DNA of 64,000 bases from Cymbidium sinense (lineage: Eukaryota > Streptophyta > Magnoliopsida > Asparagales > Orchidaceae), in NCBI GenBank assembly GCA_021442155.1, contig CM038229.1, forward strand, positions 69,088,443-69,152,442, written 5' to 3'. Shown here piece by piece: positions 35,354 to 47,229 of the stretch (positions are counted from its first letter, which is position 1; each line of letters opens with the position of its first letter). A program made the position numbers and the translations under genes. The notes under the pieces were generated by a model. That model had not been told where the DNA came from. It made no database searches and saw only the letters and a list, made by a program, of their open reading frames with translations.

Positions 35354-35892
35354 GTAGTTAGAATTAAAAATTAAGTTTCATTTTGTTTATCTTTTAGAGT
35401 CTTAGTCAAAGAAAAAAAAATTGAATTGAAATATTATGATTTAGATTTTATTAAAATAAATTTAATAATTATTGTTTTCTATGATAGTCATGAAATAGGT
35501 GAATAATCAGTTAATTTTTATGATATATTTATCTTTTAAAAAATAATAAATTTATACTGTAAAATTTGAAATAGAATATCTAGAACCTTCTTCTTTGCCC
35601 GGTGTGAACTTGGTTAGCTGTACCGTGCTTCCACCCTAAACCTTATTTGGTTGGTGTTTCTTTTTAACTTTGATTTGTCTATTGAATATTTTTGACATAT
35701 GAAAATAAATTTAATTTATTTATATTAATAAATCTCCTTTTCAATATATATATCTCAAATGCTCCCTTTATGGACACACTTTTTTCATAATTTTAGTAAA
35801 ATAATTTTAAATTAGGTTGCAAAGAATGTGAAAGTAATTATAAATAAAATATGTTTATTGACTTATTTAATATATTTAAAAACATCAAATTA

Positions 35893-36134
35893 AGGGCATT
35901 TACATACATATCACACAATTCTTATATATTTACATATTAATACCTAAACTTCAATATTTATAAAACTAGCATCCTAATCTTTATTATTACATTAAAAAAT
36001 AATATAATTATTAATTTTTAAAAGTGAAATGCATCTTTTCATGCTTAGAAAATATGCTATTTTTATAAATATTAAAGTTTAGGTGCTAGATAAGTAAATA
36101 CTTAAGAATTGCATGCCATATATGTAAATTTCCC
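35893..36134. repeat. AT-rich MITE-like element, best-preserved copy
   Basis: The inverted ends run gggcatttacatacatatca...acctaaactt and aagtttaggt...catatatgtaaatttccc, roughly 60 bp per arm. The middle has aaaagtgaaatgcatctttt, shared with other copies. A target duplication could not be assigned. Confidence 0.65.
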
Positions 36135-36885
36135 AATAGTTAAATATAACCTTAAAAGAAATTTATTTTAATCGTCAGCCATTAGCCATATGCACGCTTA
36201 GAACGCAGAAAGGTCAAGTTTATATAAGTTTCTCTTCTTTAATCAATTGTGTTATTGAAGCAAACAAACAAACAAATAAATAAATGTTGCTTTGGAGTTT
36301 GTATAATTTAACTTGTTAAGCTATAGAGGATTACTTGAAAGCAAGGGAAGCCCTAGCTTGGCATAATGAATTAAAAGCCATAGAAATGGGAAAATTTCAA
36401 CTTTTTTTAGCTCTCCTTTAGTCATAAGAAAACAAGTTCAAAACAACATCAAATATATAAGTGTTTGATTGAAGAAAGAATATACATGATCTTAATTTGC
36501 ACTAAAATATTTTTAAACACGCTATCTAAAAGAACCTGAAAAAGCGATTAATTCACTCGAGTCACAAAAACATGTAGTTCACCTCTCGTAGGATGTTGAT
36601 TAGCTGATGGTTCTAACTCTATCTCAGAGATCTTGACGAGCTGATTTTCAATTTTCAAGCTTATGTATGACTTGTATGGTTCAAATGTCGAATCTAGTTT
36701 GTATCTTATGAAGAACAAATATTATGTAGAAACCAAATGTCGCACATATAGTATGAGTAGTTAATGGAAAACATATAAAATTAGAAATGTGTATAGAAAG
36801 CTATCAAGTGAATAATTTGCAAGGTTACATTAATTCAAATCAATGTGGAAACTTGGAAACAAAGAACATCATATGGTGTATATAC

Positions 36886-37005
36886 ATACATACATGCATA
36901 CATACATACATGCATGCATATATACATACATACATATATACATACATACATACATATATACATACATACAAAGAATATCATATGTATGTATATATGTATG
37001 TATAA
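36886..37005. repeat. (CATA)n then (TATG)n microsatellite pair
   Basis: Tetranucleotide cata/cataca repeats to about 36970 are followed by tatgtatg repeats near 36979-37003. The two halves are complementary and could fold as a hairpin. Reading frames through this region are artefacts of the repeat. Confidence 0.85.
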
Positions 37006-37111
37006 TAAATAATATATAATCATGTATATATGTCTGTATCTTTCTTTTTTCCATTGATTTTTCCCACAATCAGTTGGCCATAATAGTATAAAAAGCACAA
37101 CTTTCATTGAA

Positions 37112-37197
37112 ATGAACAAAGAAATGACCTTGCTAAAATGCTTCTAAGAGGAATATGAACAAAGAAATGGGCTTGCTAAAATGCTTCTAAGAGGAAT
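37112..37197. repeat. 43-bp tandem duplication
   Basis: Units 37112-37154 and 37155-37197, each beginning atgaacaaagaaatg and ending cttctaagaggaat, differ by two bases. No gene is attached. Confidence 0.9.
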
Positions 37198-39272
37198 TGA
37201 ATCAATCATAAGAAAGCACATTTATGTTAAGTTTCATTATATATATTGCTTGTTTGATGGTTATACCCTATAGCTTATTACAATAAATAAGTAGGAAATT
37301 CCACATATATATTTAAATATGTATATCTACCAATTAATTTAAGCTTTATAAAGTCTTAATTAACTTTCACAACTAATGAAAAGGGGGTTACATAAAAAAT
37401 TATATATATAAAAATTTTCTTCAAGTGGGATATTTTGACACTTTGGAGCTAAATTTTCTCATAAAAGTCTTTTTAAGATGTGATTTATTTTTATTTTTAT
37501 AGGTAAATCTTTAACTAATCCATTTTTTTAGGTTACGAAACCTTTTGAAGATCTTGTATTAATGTAATGATTTGGAAGAGATAAATTATTAACTTTGACA
37601 ATTTTTTATTACCACCATAAATAGAGCCTTAAAAAAGGGTTTGACACCTCATAAGCACATGCAAATAGAGAAAATAATGATAGTTAGGGGATGCTAATTA
37701 GGAGAGAATGGAGAAATTTTCAAGTGCTTATAAATGGGTCTTCTGCTTCTTCAAAAGATTGAGGTGATGCTAATTTCAATTTCATATATCCAAAGAAGAA
37801 GATTTCAACAAAACTTAGAACTGGTTTAAACTTTTGATTCTTGAAAAGGGTTTAAAGTATTCGAAAAGATATTTATCTTTGCTTTTGAAAAGCTAAACGA
37901 ACTTTCGGTGAGATGGAGTTAAAACACAGTTTAGCACTATTGACGGGTATCAAAATTAAAAATTCACGCTCTCAAAAGCAAAACGTACTAAAAAAGCCCT
38001 CCCAAACGAAGTCTTAGATAAGTTCTCACTCATAATATCATAATAGAGAAGCACATAGAGTAATAACAAAAACTATAGATTTGTTATATATAAAAAAATA
38101 TCTCATTTCTTTTATATTATTTATTTTATATGTGGAGAGTTAGTGAACGATCAACCTTATAAAATATCCTAATTAAGTCAACTGTGTATTATTGAGACAA
38201 GCCCACATAAATCAATTTTTTTCTTCCATTGGCCCACTGCTTTCTTTGTGTCATCCAGGGATTAATGCAGAAGCTCCAATTCCTTCCCAGGTTTATTAAA
38301 TTTCCACTGGTTGTTGGATAGTTGGCTGCAATCATTAAGCTTTCATTAATTGAAGTCAGGATTAATTAGTGCTCATTATTATCAGTGCTTGTTTGGTGAA
38401 ATAGCTCCAACTTCTCTCTACTTTCTATTGTTTCGACTAAAGAAATGAAAATATTCAGCAAATTCAGAAGCAGAAATATGCACTATAGTCATATTTTTTT
38501 TTTCCTTGACCTGAATGCTCCATAGTTTTTATATCTAGGCATGTGAAATTTTTATTTTAATCTTATTTAAATATTTAAAATATATTTATATAAAAATATC
38601 AAGGAGTTAGTTGTCACACTTGAGCTGAAAATAAATTTGATGACTGATGTTGTTTTCAGTACAGACAACTATCCCTATGTAGCACACAATCAAAGTTCTT
38701 CAGTACTTAATTAGAACACCATTAATTTATTCAGAAGCTTTAACTTTCAGTAACTTATGGCTTGATTATGAATTTATAGTTATTGATTACAGTATTTCAG
38801 AAATTATTTTTCGTTTCATTTTACTCAAAATCTCAGCATCCAAAACATAGCTCAAGTATTTGAGACAAAAAAAAAATATATATATATTTGCAGAAATTCA
38901 ATTAACACGTAAACTGGTATGCATTTGCAGAATATTTTCATGTTCATAGCCTTTGTTCTGAAATTGCTTACAGTGCTTCAAGTAAGGCAATTCTTTCTGT
39001 CAGATTATAAGATCTGAATCTTCAGTTTGTTAGCAAATAGAAACTACATTTTCATTGATGGATTTATAACATTCTTACAATTCATTATGGGGTGGGAACA
39101 TCGAAGCAGTCAAATTTATGGCATTTGGTAAATCCTTATACAAAGGGACAGAACATCTCTTCTAATGTTTACAAATAGTTTCCATAAATTCATGACATAT
39201 TTATAGGAAAGAGGAGTTATGAATTTTCATGTGAATTTTGGAACCTTTGATCCATGTTTGGAGCCAACCTTT

Positions 39273-40352
39273 TGATATGATCCCAAATCATATAATAGCC
39301 TTTACAGAAATCAGAAACCAATTCTAAATAGCAACATTAACTTTCCAACAGAGAACTTACATTAAATAGTACAAGAGCTTCCCAAATGATAAACAACAGA
39401 GATCAAGATCTCCAACAGAATATACGACAGAGGCAACAGAATATCCAACAGAATAACAGAAATTAGTTACAGAGAGCAAACTATAAATAGAGAGGAGAAA
39501 AACAAGAAAAGGGATGAAGAAATTATCTCAAGAACTCCTCTGTCTAACTTCTCAGTCTTCTTACTATTTCTCCCGGTCTCCCTCTTCCCCTGCAGTCTCT
39601 TTTCTTCCTCTTTTGGTCTCCCTCTTCCTCTCCCGAGCTTTCTTCACGGTGGAAGTTGCCGGAATCCTCCATCAGAAGGAAAGAAACCTCCCCAGAACCT
39701 CTCTTCATCTTTCTAGCACCTTCTCCGATTTCCTCACATTTCTACGGTGGATCTTCAGGATAGATCTTCTCGGTAAGAATCTCTCTCCCTAATCTTCTCC
39801 ATCTCCTCTGTTTCCCTCGAAACCCTAGCGAGAGATGAGCGACAAAGGAAAAACAAGAAATGGATTAGGGTTTACTGGATTCAATCAAATTAATTGATCC
39901 GATCTTCGACGCATTTTTCCACTCAAACCCATCCAACGCTCCTTAATCGAAGACAGATCGGATGCCACCATCGTAATCCACTCACCTCGAAGGAAAGGAA
40001 ACCGCGTGATCAAAACAAAGATCCAAGGCGAGATCAATTACGATCCAACGGCTTTCCAAGAGTCTAAGAAGAACTCAATCCAAGTGAGCCCATCCAACGG
40101 CCGAGAAATAAGGCGCTAGATCCAACGGATCAGAAAGCTCCCGAAACCGATTCCTTCCTTTACTCAGCCGGGTTAACTCAATTGGAAAGGTTTAACTCAT
40201 TGTCTTGACTCAAACCGTGGTCGACCCAAATCCCGAAATCAACTCAAACGATAGAAGGAAGAACTGGTTTAATCACTCACGCTCCCTGTATCAAAGCTAA
40301 TTACAGAAATTAATCACCCTCTCAGATGAAATACAGAAATTAAACCTTATCA
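39273..40352 (+). repeat. 5' LTR of the gag-only element
   Basis: TG...CA ends. An actataaatagagaggag word near 39480-39497 could be the core promoter TATA box; it is preserved in the 3' LTR near 42120. A short frame from about 39514 is not family-recognisable and is probably leader sequence. Confidence 0.9.
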
Positions 40353-40404
40353 TTGGTGCTCTCGTTGATTCCCACAACTCACATCTACATCCTCAATCAG
40401 AAAA

Positions 40405-41091
40405 CATGGCAGAAAGCACAAGGTACACATCCAAAACCCTAGATGAATGTGTTGCAGTTGAACAATGAAACGACAAATGACCTCAATCACTATGGCATTG
40501 AATGAAATATCACGAGATTGTCAACAATAGAAAAGCAGGTTAGAAAAAAAGCGACCTCCAAGCGGTATGTGATGCATCCCTTTATGAATCCTATTCCCCA
40601 AACGGACCATACACACACACCCATGGCAATGCATATTAAAATAGATATGCCCGATTTAATGGAGACAACCCTAAAGGTCGGTGTTCAAAGCGCAGTACTT
40701 CCAATACCACAATTTATCGGAAGAACAAAAGTTCTTAATTGCCTCGGTTATATGGATGGACACTTTATGGTATCAATATATGCATCTTAATAACATACAC
40801 TCATGGGTGAATTTAAAGAACAAGTTATGCGAGATTTGGCCCTTCTCTTTACACAGATTTAAGAGAGCTAAGCTTCAACGACAAACAGACAACAGTTTAT
40901 CGAAGTTTGAAGACCTAACCAAATTTGAGATATCCCACGAGGAATTGCTACAAAGTTGCTTTGAATCGTGGCTTAAACCAGAAATTAGAAGAGAAATCAG
41001 CCTACAACCTACTTCATTGCAACAAGCATTTCAATTGGCCAAGCTAATGGAGGATAGGCTATCGGTCGACAAATACAGAAATCTGGAGTAA
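40405..41091 (+). pseudogene. gag: gag polyprotein of gypsy-type element, frameshifted
   Basis: It starts MAESTRYTSKTLDECVAVEQ at 40405 and is soon broken. The core continues across frames: KIDMPDLMET, then FKAQYFQYHNLSEEQKFLIA (from about 40684), LHNNIHSW-like and WVNLKNKLCEIW, KFEDLTKFEISHEELLQSCF, and FQLAKLMEDRL (ending near 41075). This matches the order of the Ty3/gypsy retrotransposon gag domain, which forms the virus-like particle. Frameshifts and stops prevent a full product. No zinc knuckle is clearly readable before the 3' LTR. Confidence 0.8.
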
Positions 41092-41910
41092 AAAGCAACA
41101 AATACAAACACCTACAGCCTAATCCACCACATGGCAATCAATATAGCAACAAAGCGACCAACTTATGTGCATTCATGAGTGTCAATGAAGAACAAGAATA
41201 TCAACTACATTATAGTCAACCGAAACTCGGTGGATACAAGAAAATGCCTTATAACCAAACTTCAAATATCGACCATTCAATCCGTTAAGGCAGACATATA
41301 AATGTCTAATTATAAAATAGCCTAAATAAGTTACGAATAATTACGACCATAGAATTAGCCTAGATGGATAAGTCGGATATAGCCCAATTACTAGCATAAG
41401 ATAGTCCACGGTGATAAGTCATGGGGCACAACAATTCCTTCCAACTTCAAGTAGATGGCCACAAGATTTCCACAGTCACATCAATCACATACATTACGTG
41501 GGCACAACAATCATTGACAACCCAAAATAAGATGGATCAGTGTCATATAATACAGCCACATATAGGTTGGACAGATCCATATAACTCACAGGAAGCTCAA
41601 CAACAACCTGAAACAAAGGGCCGATAAAGAGAGCTTCAATCCTAGACTTAAGACAATTGACCAAGCTTTACACTACAATCAGTAAAATCACCAACTCAGT
41701 TCAGAAGATGGATAGATGGTAATCAAACAGACACAATTACGGAGAAATTATGGCCAAATGTTTAAAATCCAAGACTACTAAATCACGACAAGCCTTTACA
41801 TTACAAACAGTTCTTAAGGAGGGAAAGTATCAACGACACAGAAATAGATTAAAGAAAGCGAGAAGCAAATATTCAATTTTGACCTTGGGACAAGGTGTGA
41901 GAGGGAGTAA

Positions 41911-42973
41911 TGATATGATCCCAAATCATATAATAGCCTGAAATCGAAACCAATTCTAAATAGCAACATTAACTTTCCAACAGAGAACTTACATTAAATA
42001 GTACAAGAGCTTCCCAAATGATAAACAACAGAGATCAAGATCTCCAACAGAATACACGACAGAGGCAACAGAATATCCAACAGAATAACAGAAATTAGTT
42101 ACAGAGACAGAGCAAACGAAAACTATAAATAGAGAGGAGAAAAACAAGAAAAGGGATGAAGAAATTATCTCAAGAACTCCTCTGTCTAACTTCTCAGTCT
42201 TCTTACTATTTCTCCCGGTCTCCCTCTTCCCCTGCAGTCTCTTTTCTTCCTCTTTTGGTCTCCCTCTTCCTCTCCCGAGCTTTCTTCACGGTGGAAGTTG
42301 CCGGAATCCTCCATCAGAAGGAAAGAAACCTCCACAGAACCTCTCTTCATCTTTCTAGCACCTTCTCCGACTTCCTCAAGACATTTCTACGGTGGATCTT
42401 CACTGGATAGATCTTCTCCGGTAAGAATCTCCGGCCAACTCTCCCTAATCTTCTCCATCTCCCTCTGTTTCCCTCAGAAACCCTAGCAGAGATGAGCGAA
42501 AGGAAAACAAGAAATGGATTAGGGTTTACTCGATTCAATCCGTGAATAGGCTGTACGATCTTGACATCAAACCCATCCAACTCCTTAATCGAAAGACGAT
42601 CAATCGGATGCCACCATCGTAATCCACTCACCAGGAAAGGAAACCGCATGATCAAAACAAAGATCCAAGATCATTACACAGATCCAACGGCTTTCCAAGA
42701 GTCTAAGAAGAACTCAATCCAAGTGAGCCCATCCGGTAGAAATAGGCTAGATCCAACGGATCGAAAGCTCACCGATTCCTTCCTTTACTCGGTAGGGTTA
42801 ACTCAATTGGAAAGGTTTAACTCATTGTCTTGACTCAAGTCGACCCAAATCCGAAATCAACTCAACCAACGTAATAGAAGGAAGAAGCGGTTTAATCACT
42901 CACGCCTCAAATCAAAGCTAATTACAGAAATTAATCACCCTCTCAGATGAAATACAGAAATTAAACCTTATCA
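41911..42973 (+). repeat. 3' LTR of the gag-only element
   Basis: Collinear with the 5' LTR, with scattered indels clustered around 42480-42760. Ends in TTATCA, directly followed by the ccttt duplication. Confidence 0.9.
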
Positions 42974-42978
42974 CCTTT

Positions 42979-43255
42979 GGTCATCTCTTGTGTTCGATCG
43001 GTTCAAACTTTTCTTTCTCTTCCTTCTCTGTCTGACCTTCTCTGTTGGATGTAGAAATGTTCACCAATCTTCCTCCGACACTTGATGATCGACAACTATT
43101 TGTCGTCCATTTGACTTATATCACTTATGTTCGTTGCCCTTCAACTTTCAGTATCTATCAGTCAACATCGACATTCATCATCATAAAATTTTCATAATCT
43201 ATCATTTCACAAATCATCTTAGTCTAGTGTTTGAGATCCAATGCTTTCAATCAAG
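42979..43255. other. Spacer between LTR element and SINE
   Basis: No feature recognised. Confidence 0.5.
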
Positions 43256-43269
43256 AGGTCATGAGTTTT

Positions 43270-43488
43270 TTTTTGAAGGGTATCCACCCAACACCTCACC
43301 CATCTTGTGGGTGGAGATGTCGTTGTGACTAATCCCTTGTGGCCTACAGCATCACATTCATCACCCACGATAACGGGTCCCCTTGATATCCCCTCGAAGA
43401 AAGCGCCTCCGCCCTGGAGAGGAATTGAATGCGGTCCGGAGGGTTCCCGGCCGCGCTCGCCTACCAACCGAGCTAAGAGACGGTGGGT
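43270..43488 (-). mobile_element. tRNA-derived SINE with 14-bp target duplication
   Basis: Read on the minus strand, the 5' end holds a box A (TAGCTCGGTTGGTAGGCG) and, about 30 bp on, a weak box B (GCATTCAATTCC), as in Pol III-transcribed tRNA-related heads. The 3' end is an A-run (about 43266-43274 as T on the plus strand). The plus-strand 14-mer aggtcatgagtttt occurs at 43256-43269 and 43489-43502, the target duplication expected of LINE-driven SINE insertion. The head is CpG-rich, unlike the flanks. It is not a functional tRNA gene, because the anticodon arm and box B are not canonical. Confidence 0.85.
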
Positions 43489-43502
43489 AGGTCATGAGTT
43501 TT

Positions 43503-44149
43503 AAAGTTGCGTGAGCATTTTTTTTAATTTTTTTTAATTTAATTTTGTTTATATTTTAATATAATATTACTTGAGAAAATAATAGGAGGTGGCTATGGCG
43601 GTTGGAAATTACTGGGGCGATTTCATTTTAAAATAAATAAAATAAATACGTAATATCTGAAAATTGTTTTGAATATTTTAAAACTAATTTGATTTGTGTT
43701 AAAAATAAAAATAAAACTGCTATAAAATGCAAATTGAATATATTTTTAAGAAAATAAATAAAAATTAAAGTACAAAATAATCCTAAATAACCCCTATACA
43801 AAATAAAAGTTTTTTAAAATTGCAATTTCCAACGAAAGCATCTTTAAACTAAGGCTGTTTGGGGACACTTTTATTTTTTATTTTTATTATTTTATTTATA
43901 TTTTGATTTGAACTAAAACATGTTTTGTGATGATAATTAACACACAAAACATCTAAAAGTTATTTTTTTTTTTTTTAAAAATAAAAATTTAAAATATTTT
44001 AAAAATACATTTAAATAAATATATTTTTAAAAATAAGAAAAAAAATTTAAAAAACACAACAAATTTGATCTCAAATACACTCTAATAAATTGGTTCAACT
44101 TTATCTCATATAAATTATTTTGAAGTTGATATGACACTAAAATTTTCTT
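43503..44149. other. AT-rich intergenic DNA, no gene seen
   Basis: Long A/T runs and no supported feature. Confidence 0.55.
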
Positions 44150-45200
44150 ATGTCGAATCTGATGAAAGCAATCGATTAAATCAACTACATCAACGCTTAT
44201 TATCAATCGACTCTTAAATATGGTGTTTATAGTTCAAGCATCTTGGAGCGATCTAACAAGCCTAAGATTTCCTAATTTTGATTTCATTTGAGCATTCAAA
44301 TACTTAAAATACATCAAATGATCAAAGGAATCATTTTGAGCCGTCCGATGGAGTGGTTTAGATTTTTGCGTACTTACGAACGCTCTCTAATCTATAAATA
44401 ATCTTATTATTTACATGAGGGAGAAAGAAGAACTCAAAGCTTAAAAATCATCCGGCATGTCGTGTCACTCGGCGGTCGTCAAACCTCCGTTGCGCCAACC
44501 ACCGCCGCCGTCGACCCTCGCCAACCGTCGTCGTCAATCTCCATTCATGATCATCGCCGACCACTGTCACCAACCATCGTCGTCGGGCATTGCCGTCAAC
44601 CACCGTCGCCGGTCATTACCACCGGTTATCGCCGTCAACCATCGTCGCCGGTCATCCCCGCCGACTACCGTCGCCGGTCATCGCCGTCGACCACCGCCGT
44701 CGGTTGCTTTGCCATTCTGCTTGCCCATCGTCGGCCATCACCATTCATTTGTATCAATATATCGCGTGCCATGTCGATCCGCCCCGACCACCATCGTCGG
44801 TCCATCGACCTTGTCGCTAGTCGCCAGCATCATGGCATCCGTCATCACCATGGCCGTCGTCACCATCGTTGACCCCGTTGTTCACCATCTTATCCCGGCC
44901 CTGTATAGACTATATGCATTATTGTCATTACGGGATTCTCATTTGTCACCCTTCTCATCTGATGTAATCCGTTATCGGGAAAATTTTGTACTATGAAATA
45001 GATACATAGTAGAAGATTTTTACTAGGCTAGGCCTGTGGTTTGCCCGTATTTTGGAGGTTTTTTCACATAAAAATTTTGGAATTTTCTTATTAATTTTTC
45101 AAATATCTGTGTGTGTGCTGGATTCCGCAACAAAGCTAAGACGTAAATTTTTATTCTACCGCAACTAGTTTTCTAGCACACAATAGAAGTCAACAAAGGT
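44150..45200 (-). mobile_element. LTR-like dispersed repeat, copy 3 (inverted)
   Basis: On the minus strand this repeats the order of landmarks of the 28545-29490 block: ggcaaaccacagg, tctactatgtatct, a CpG-rich stretch, attatttatagatta, the ACCACTCC...GGACGGC word, tgatcatttgatgtatt, and cttaggcttgttagatcg. The 1690-2480 copy shares the ACCACTCC...GACGGC word. Probably a retrotransposon LTR or leader; no TSD was found. Confidence 0.5.
44500..44890. repeat. CpG-rich minisatellite (about 30-bp CGTCGCCGGTCATC units)
   Basis: Variants of accgtcgccggtcatc-gccgtcaacc recur about ten times. They keep several frames open in parallel on the plus strand (44457-44996), so those frames should not be read as proteins. 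It lies inside the LTR-like copy, at the place where the 28.8-29.0 kb copy is also GC-rich. Confidence 0.75.
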
Positions 45201-46239
45201 GAAAAACTTATCTCTTCTGTTTAGAACAAGATTTTTTTTAATCAATATGTCATGTTAGACATGTCCAATAAATAAAGAATTAAGCCTCATTAAGAAATTT
45301 AGTTATTAATTATTTTTATATAAGAAGAAATCTAATGAATAATCAAGATCATTAAATTTTATTATATATTACTAAAAAATAGCACTATTAAATGGTAGTT
45401 AAATACATGCTTTATTACCAACAATGTTGAATCCCAAAAACCCTAATGCACAGTATATTTCAAAATTTTGAGTTCAACAAAAAATTAATTTAAACTCTCT
45501 TATTATTTAATTATGATTCACTAATTTTTATAAGATGTGTCAATATAACCATTACACCTCCTTTTTCTTGTAGTATGACCCCACCACCTCCTCTAACCTA
45601 CTTGCACCCTCTCATGTCACCAACGATCTCACCTCCATGGCTGCACATGACCCCATTGTTAGTGATAAGCTCTTGATTGATTCACCTAATTTGCGTTTTG
45701 GGTAATTTTCTGCCTACGGTGCAGCCTGAACAGTATCATATGCGACATTTAGGAAACCGCGCTTTAAAGAAGCTGTGTTTTCTAACTTGATTGGTAGAGT
45801 GCGGTGGCTGCCAGAAGCTACGATCTGACTTTTTAAAAAAAAATTATAATACCACTGGAGCTTTATAGACAATACTTTAGTCTGCAGCTACTATGGTACT
45901 TCATTTACATAGCGCTACAATTGTCATAAACAAACTCTTAGTATCTTAATATAAAAGATAAAAATTTAAAATATTTTGATTCACTTTACAATAATACATG
46001 AGCTAAAAGGTAATATCCTAAAATTACATTACAATAAATCAAATATCAATAAATAATTTCTATGCATTGAGTTTATTTAAACCTATATTTAAAAGATGTA
46101 GGAATTCTAAATACTTGTAATTAAATCTCTTAGATGATTTAGAATTTTATTTATTTATTTATTTTTATCTTAGATGATTTAGAATTGCATACATGAACTA
46201 TTGATTTTGATATTCAAGCATACTAGACATTAATATGCT
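45201..46239. other. Unassigned, possibly retroelement-derived
   Basis: No gene is supported. 45540-45870 is less AT-rich and may be retrotransposon or MITE debris. Confidence 0.4.
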
Positions 46240-46244
46240 TTGAT

Positions 46245-46690
46245 CTATCATGAAAAAACTGAATTTTTCATTAAGTGAATAGCACTTTGATTGTCTCAAT
46301 ATAAACATTATCTTATACGAAACCCAACTCCTTTATAAAATCCTGAAGCCAAAGACCTTCCTGGATTGCTTCGGTAGCAGCTATAAATTCTACTTTGTTG
46401 ATGGATAATGCAACAATTCGTTGAAGTGATGGTTTCCAACTAATGAAATTTTAAAAAATTGTAAATATATATCCTAAAAAAGATCTTTTTGTATCCAAAC
46501 AACCAGCAAAATCAGAATCTATATAGCCTATAATGATTTCAACATTTGCTTGTCCATCTTTATACTTTAATTCCAGGTCTAAGAATCCTTTTATATATCT
46601 TAAAACTCATTTTATAGCATCTCAATCATTCTTGCTTGGATTATCCATGTATAGGTTTATTATACTGACAACATAATTGTTGACCTCTAT
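46245..46690 (-). pseudogene. Ty1/copia RNase H relic (antisense)
   Basis: The minus strand reads, with stops, the end of a copia polyprotein: NLYMDNPSKNDWDAIK, VLRYIKGFLDLELKY, GYIDSDFAGCLDTKRS, ISWKPSLQRIVALSINKVEF and AATEAIQEGLWLQDFIKELG. These correspond to the reverse-transcriptase tail and RNase H domain, including the DSDFAG and ALS...E-F blocks. At least two in-frame stops are present, and neither LTR nor integrase is nearby, so this is a truncated fossil. Confidence 0.9.
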
Positions 46691-47065
46691 ATGTATGTCG
46701 TCAGTCGGCTTTGGTGATGACCACGTAAATCAGAGCTAAAATATACTCGACGGCACCAAAATCAGTCAAAACAACCTCCGATCGATGAAGCTCGCCATCG
46801 CGTTGAATGTCGAATTGATCAAAATACGATTCGCGTAATTCGATGGTCCGTCGAAGTCGTCAAGCACGCATCGTCGAGGTTAGGAAGCCGTGACATTCGC
46901 CAAAATTAATCACGCCGCTAGCGTCAAAAGCCAAAATTAAAAGACGCGCTCGATTTGGATGAGTCGTATGAATATCGGCGAAATGAAGAGCGATCATAAA
47001 TTCGAATTGATCCATTCGGAAACGACCAAACGACTTGCGTAAATTCGTTTGTGAATAACTAAAAT

Positions 47066-47068
<3 letters not shown>
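46691..47068. other. CpG-rich repeat fragment upstream of the PGK retrocopy
   Basis: High CpG content. The word gagctaaaatatactcgacg (46733-46752) resembles gagctgaaatacactcgatg downstream of the PGK copy (about 48558). One repeat family may therefore flank the retrocopy on both sides. Confidence 0.4.

Positions 47069-47132
<64 letters not shown>
47069..47132. repeat. (TA)n microsatellite
   Basis: About 32 uninterrupted TA units. Confidence 0.95.
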
Positions 47133-47136
<4 letters not shown>

Positions 47137-47229
47137 CTATATAATAACATTGGCGCAAAAAAAAACTTAAATTATGACTAATTAAAAAATAAAAAAAATA
47201 AATCCTATAAATACGCTCTTCACCTAATC

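Larger units (their letters stand above)
36135..39267. other. Intergenic DNA, no gene supported
   Basis: Mostly AT-rich sequence. Contains the CATA array at 36886-36970, a 43-bp tandem duplication at 37112-37197, and long stretches of non-coding sequence of ordinary complexity (37600-39200) in which I recognise no exon, RNA or element terminus. Confidence 0.5.
39273..42973 (+). mobile_element. Gag-only LTR retrotransposon (TR-GAG type), 3.7 kb, perfect 5-bp TSD
   Basis: LTRs at 39273-40352 (1080 bp) and 41911-42973 (1063 bp) both start TGATATGATCCCAAATCATA and end AAACCTTATCA. The 5-mer ccttt flanks the element on both sides (39268-39272 and 42974-42978). A TGG-starting primer-binding-site candidate (TGGTGCTCTCGTTGA) follows the left LTR at 40354, and a purine-rich tract (gtgagagggag, about 41897-41907) precedes the right LTR. 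The interior encodes only a broken gag and has no room for protease, reverse transcriptase or integrase. The LTRs differ by many small indels, so the insertion is not very recent. Confidence 0.93.

Noticed and set aside
36787..37119. Overlapping open frames on both strands rich in Ile/His/Thr/Tyr or Met/Cys/Val/Tyr
   Set aside because: They are translations of the CATA/TATG microsatellite. No codon bias or family match is visible.
43270..43500. Possible tRNA gene (minus strand)
   Set aside because: Box B is not canonical, there is no cloverleaf, and an A-tail and 14-bp target duplication mark it as a SINE.
44457..44996. Three long overlapping plus-strand frames (up to 179 residues) rich in Pro, Arg and His
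   Set aside because: Parallel frames stay open because of the CGTCGCCGGTCATC minisatellite. The block is part of an LTR-like repeat in the other orientation.
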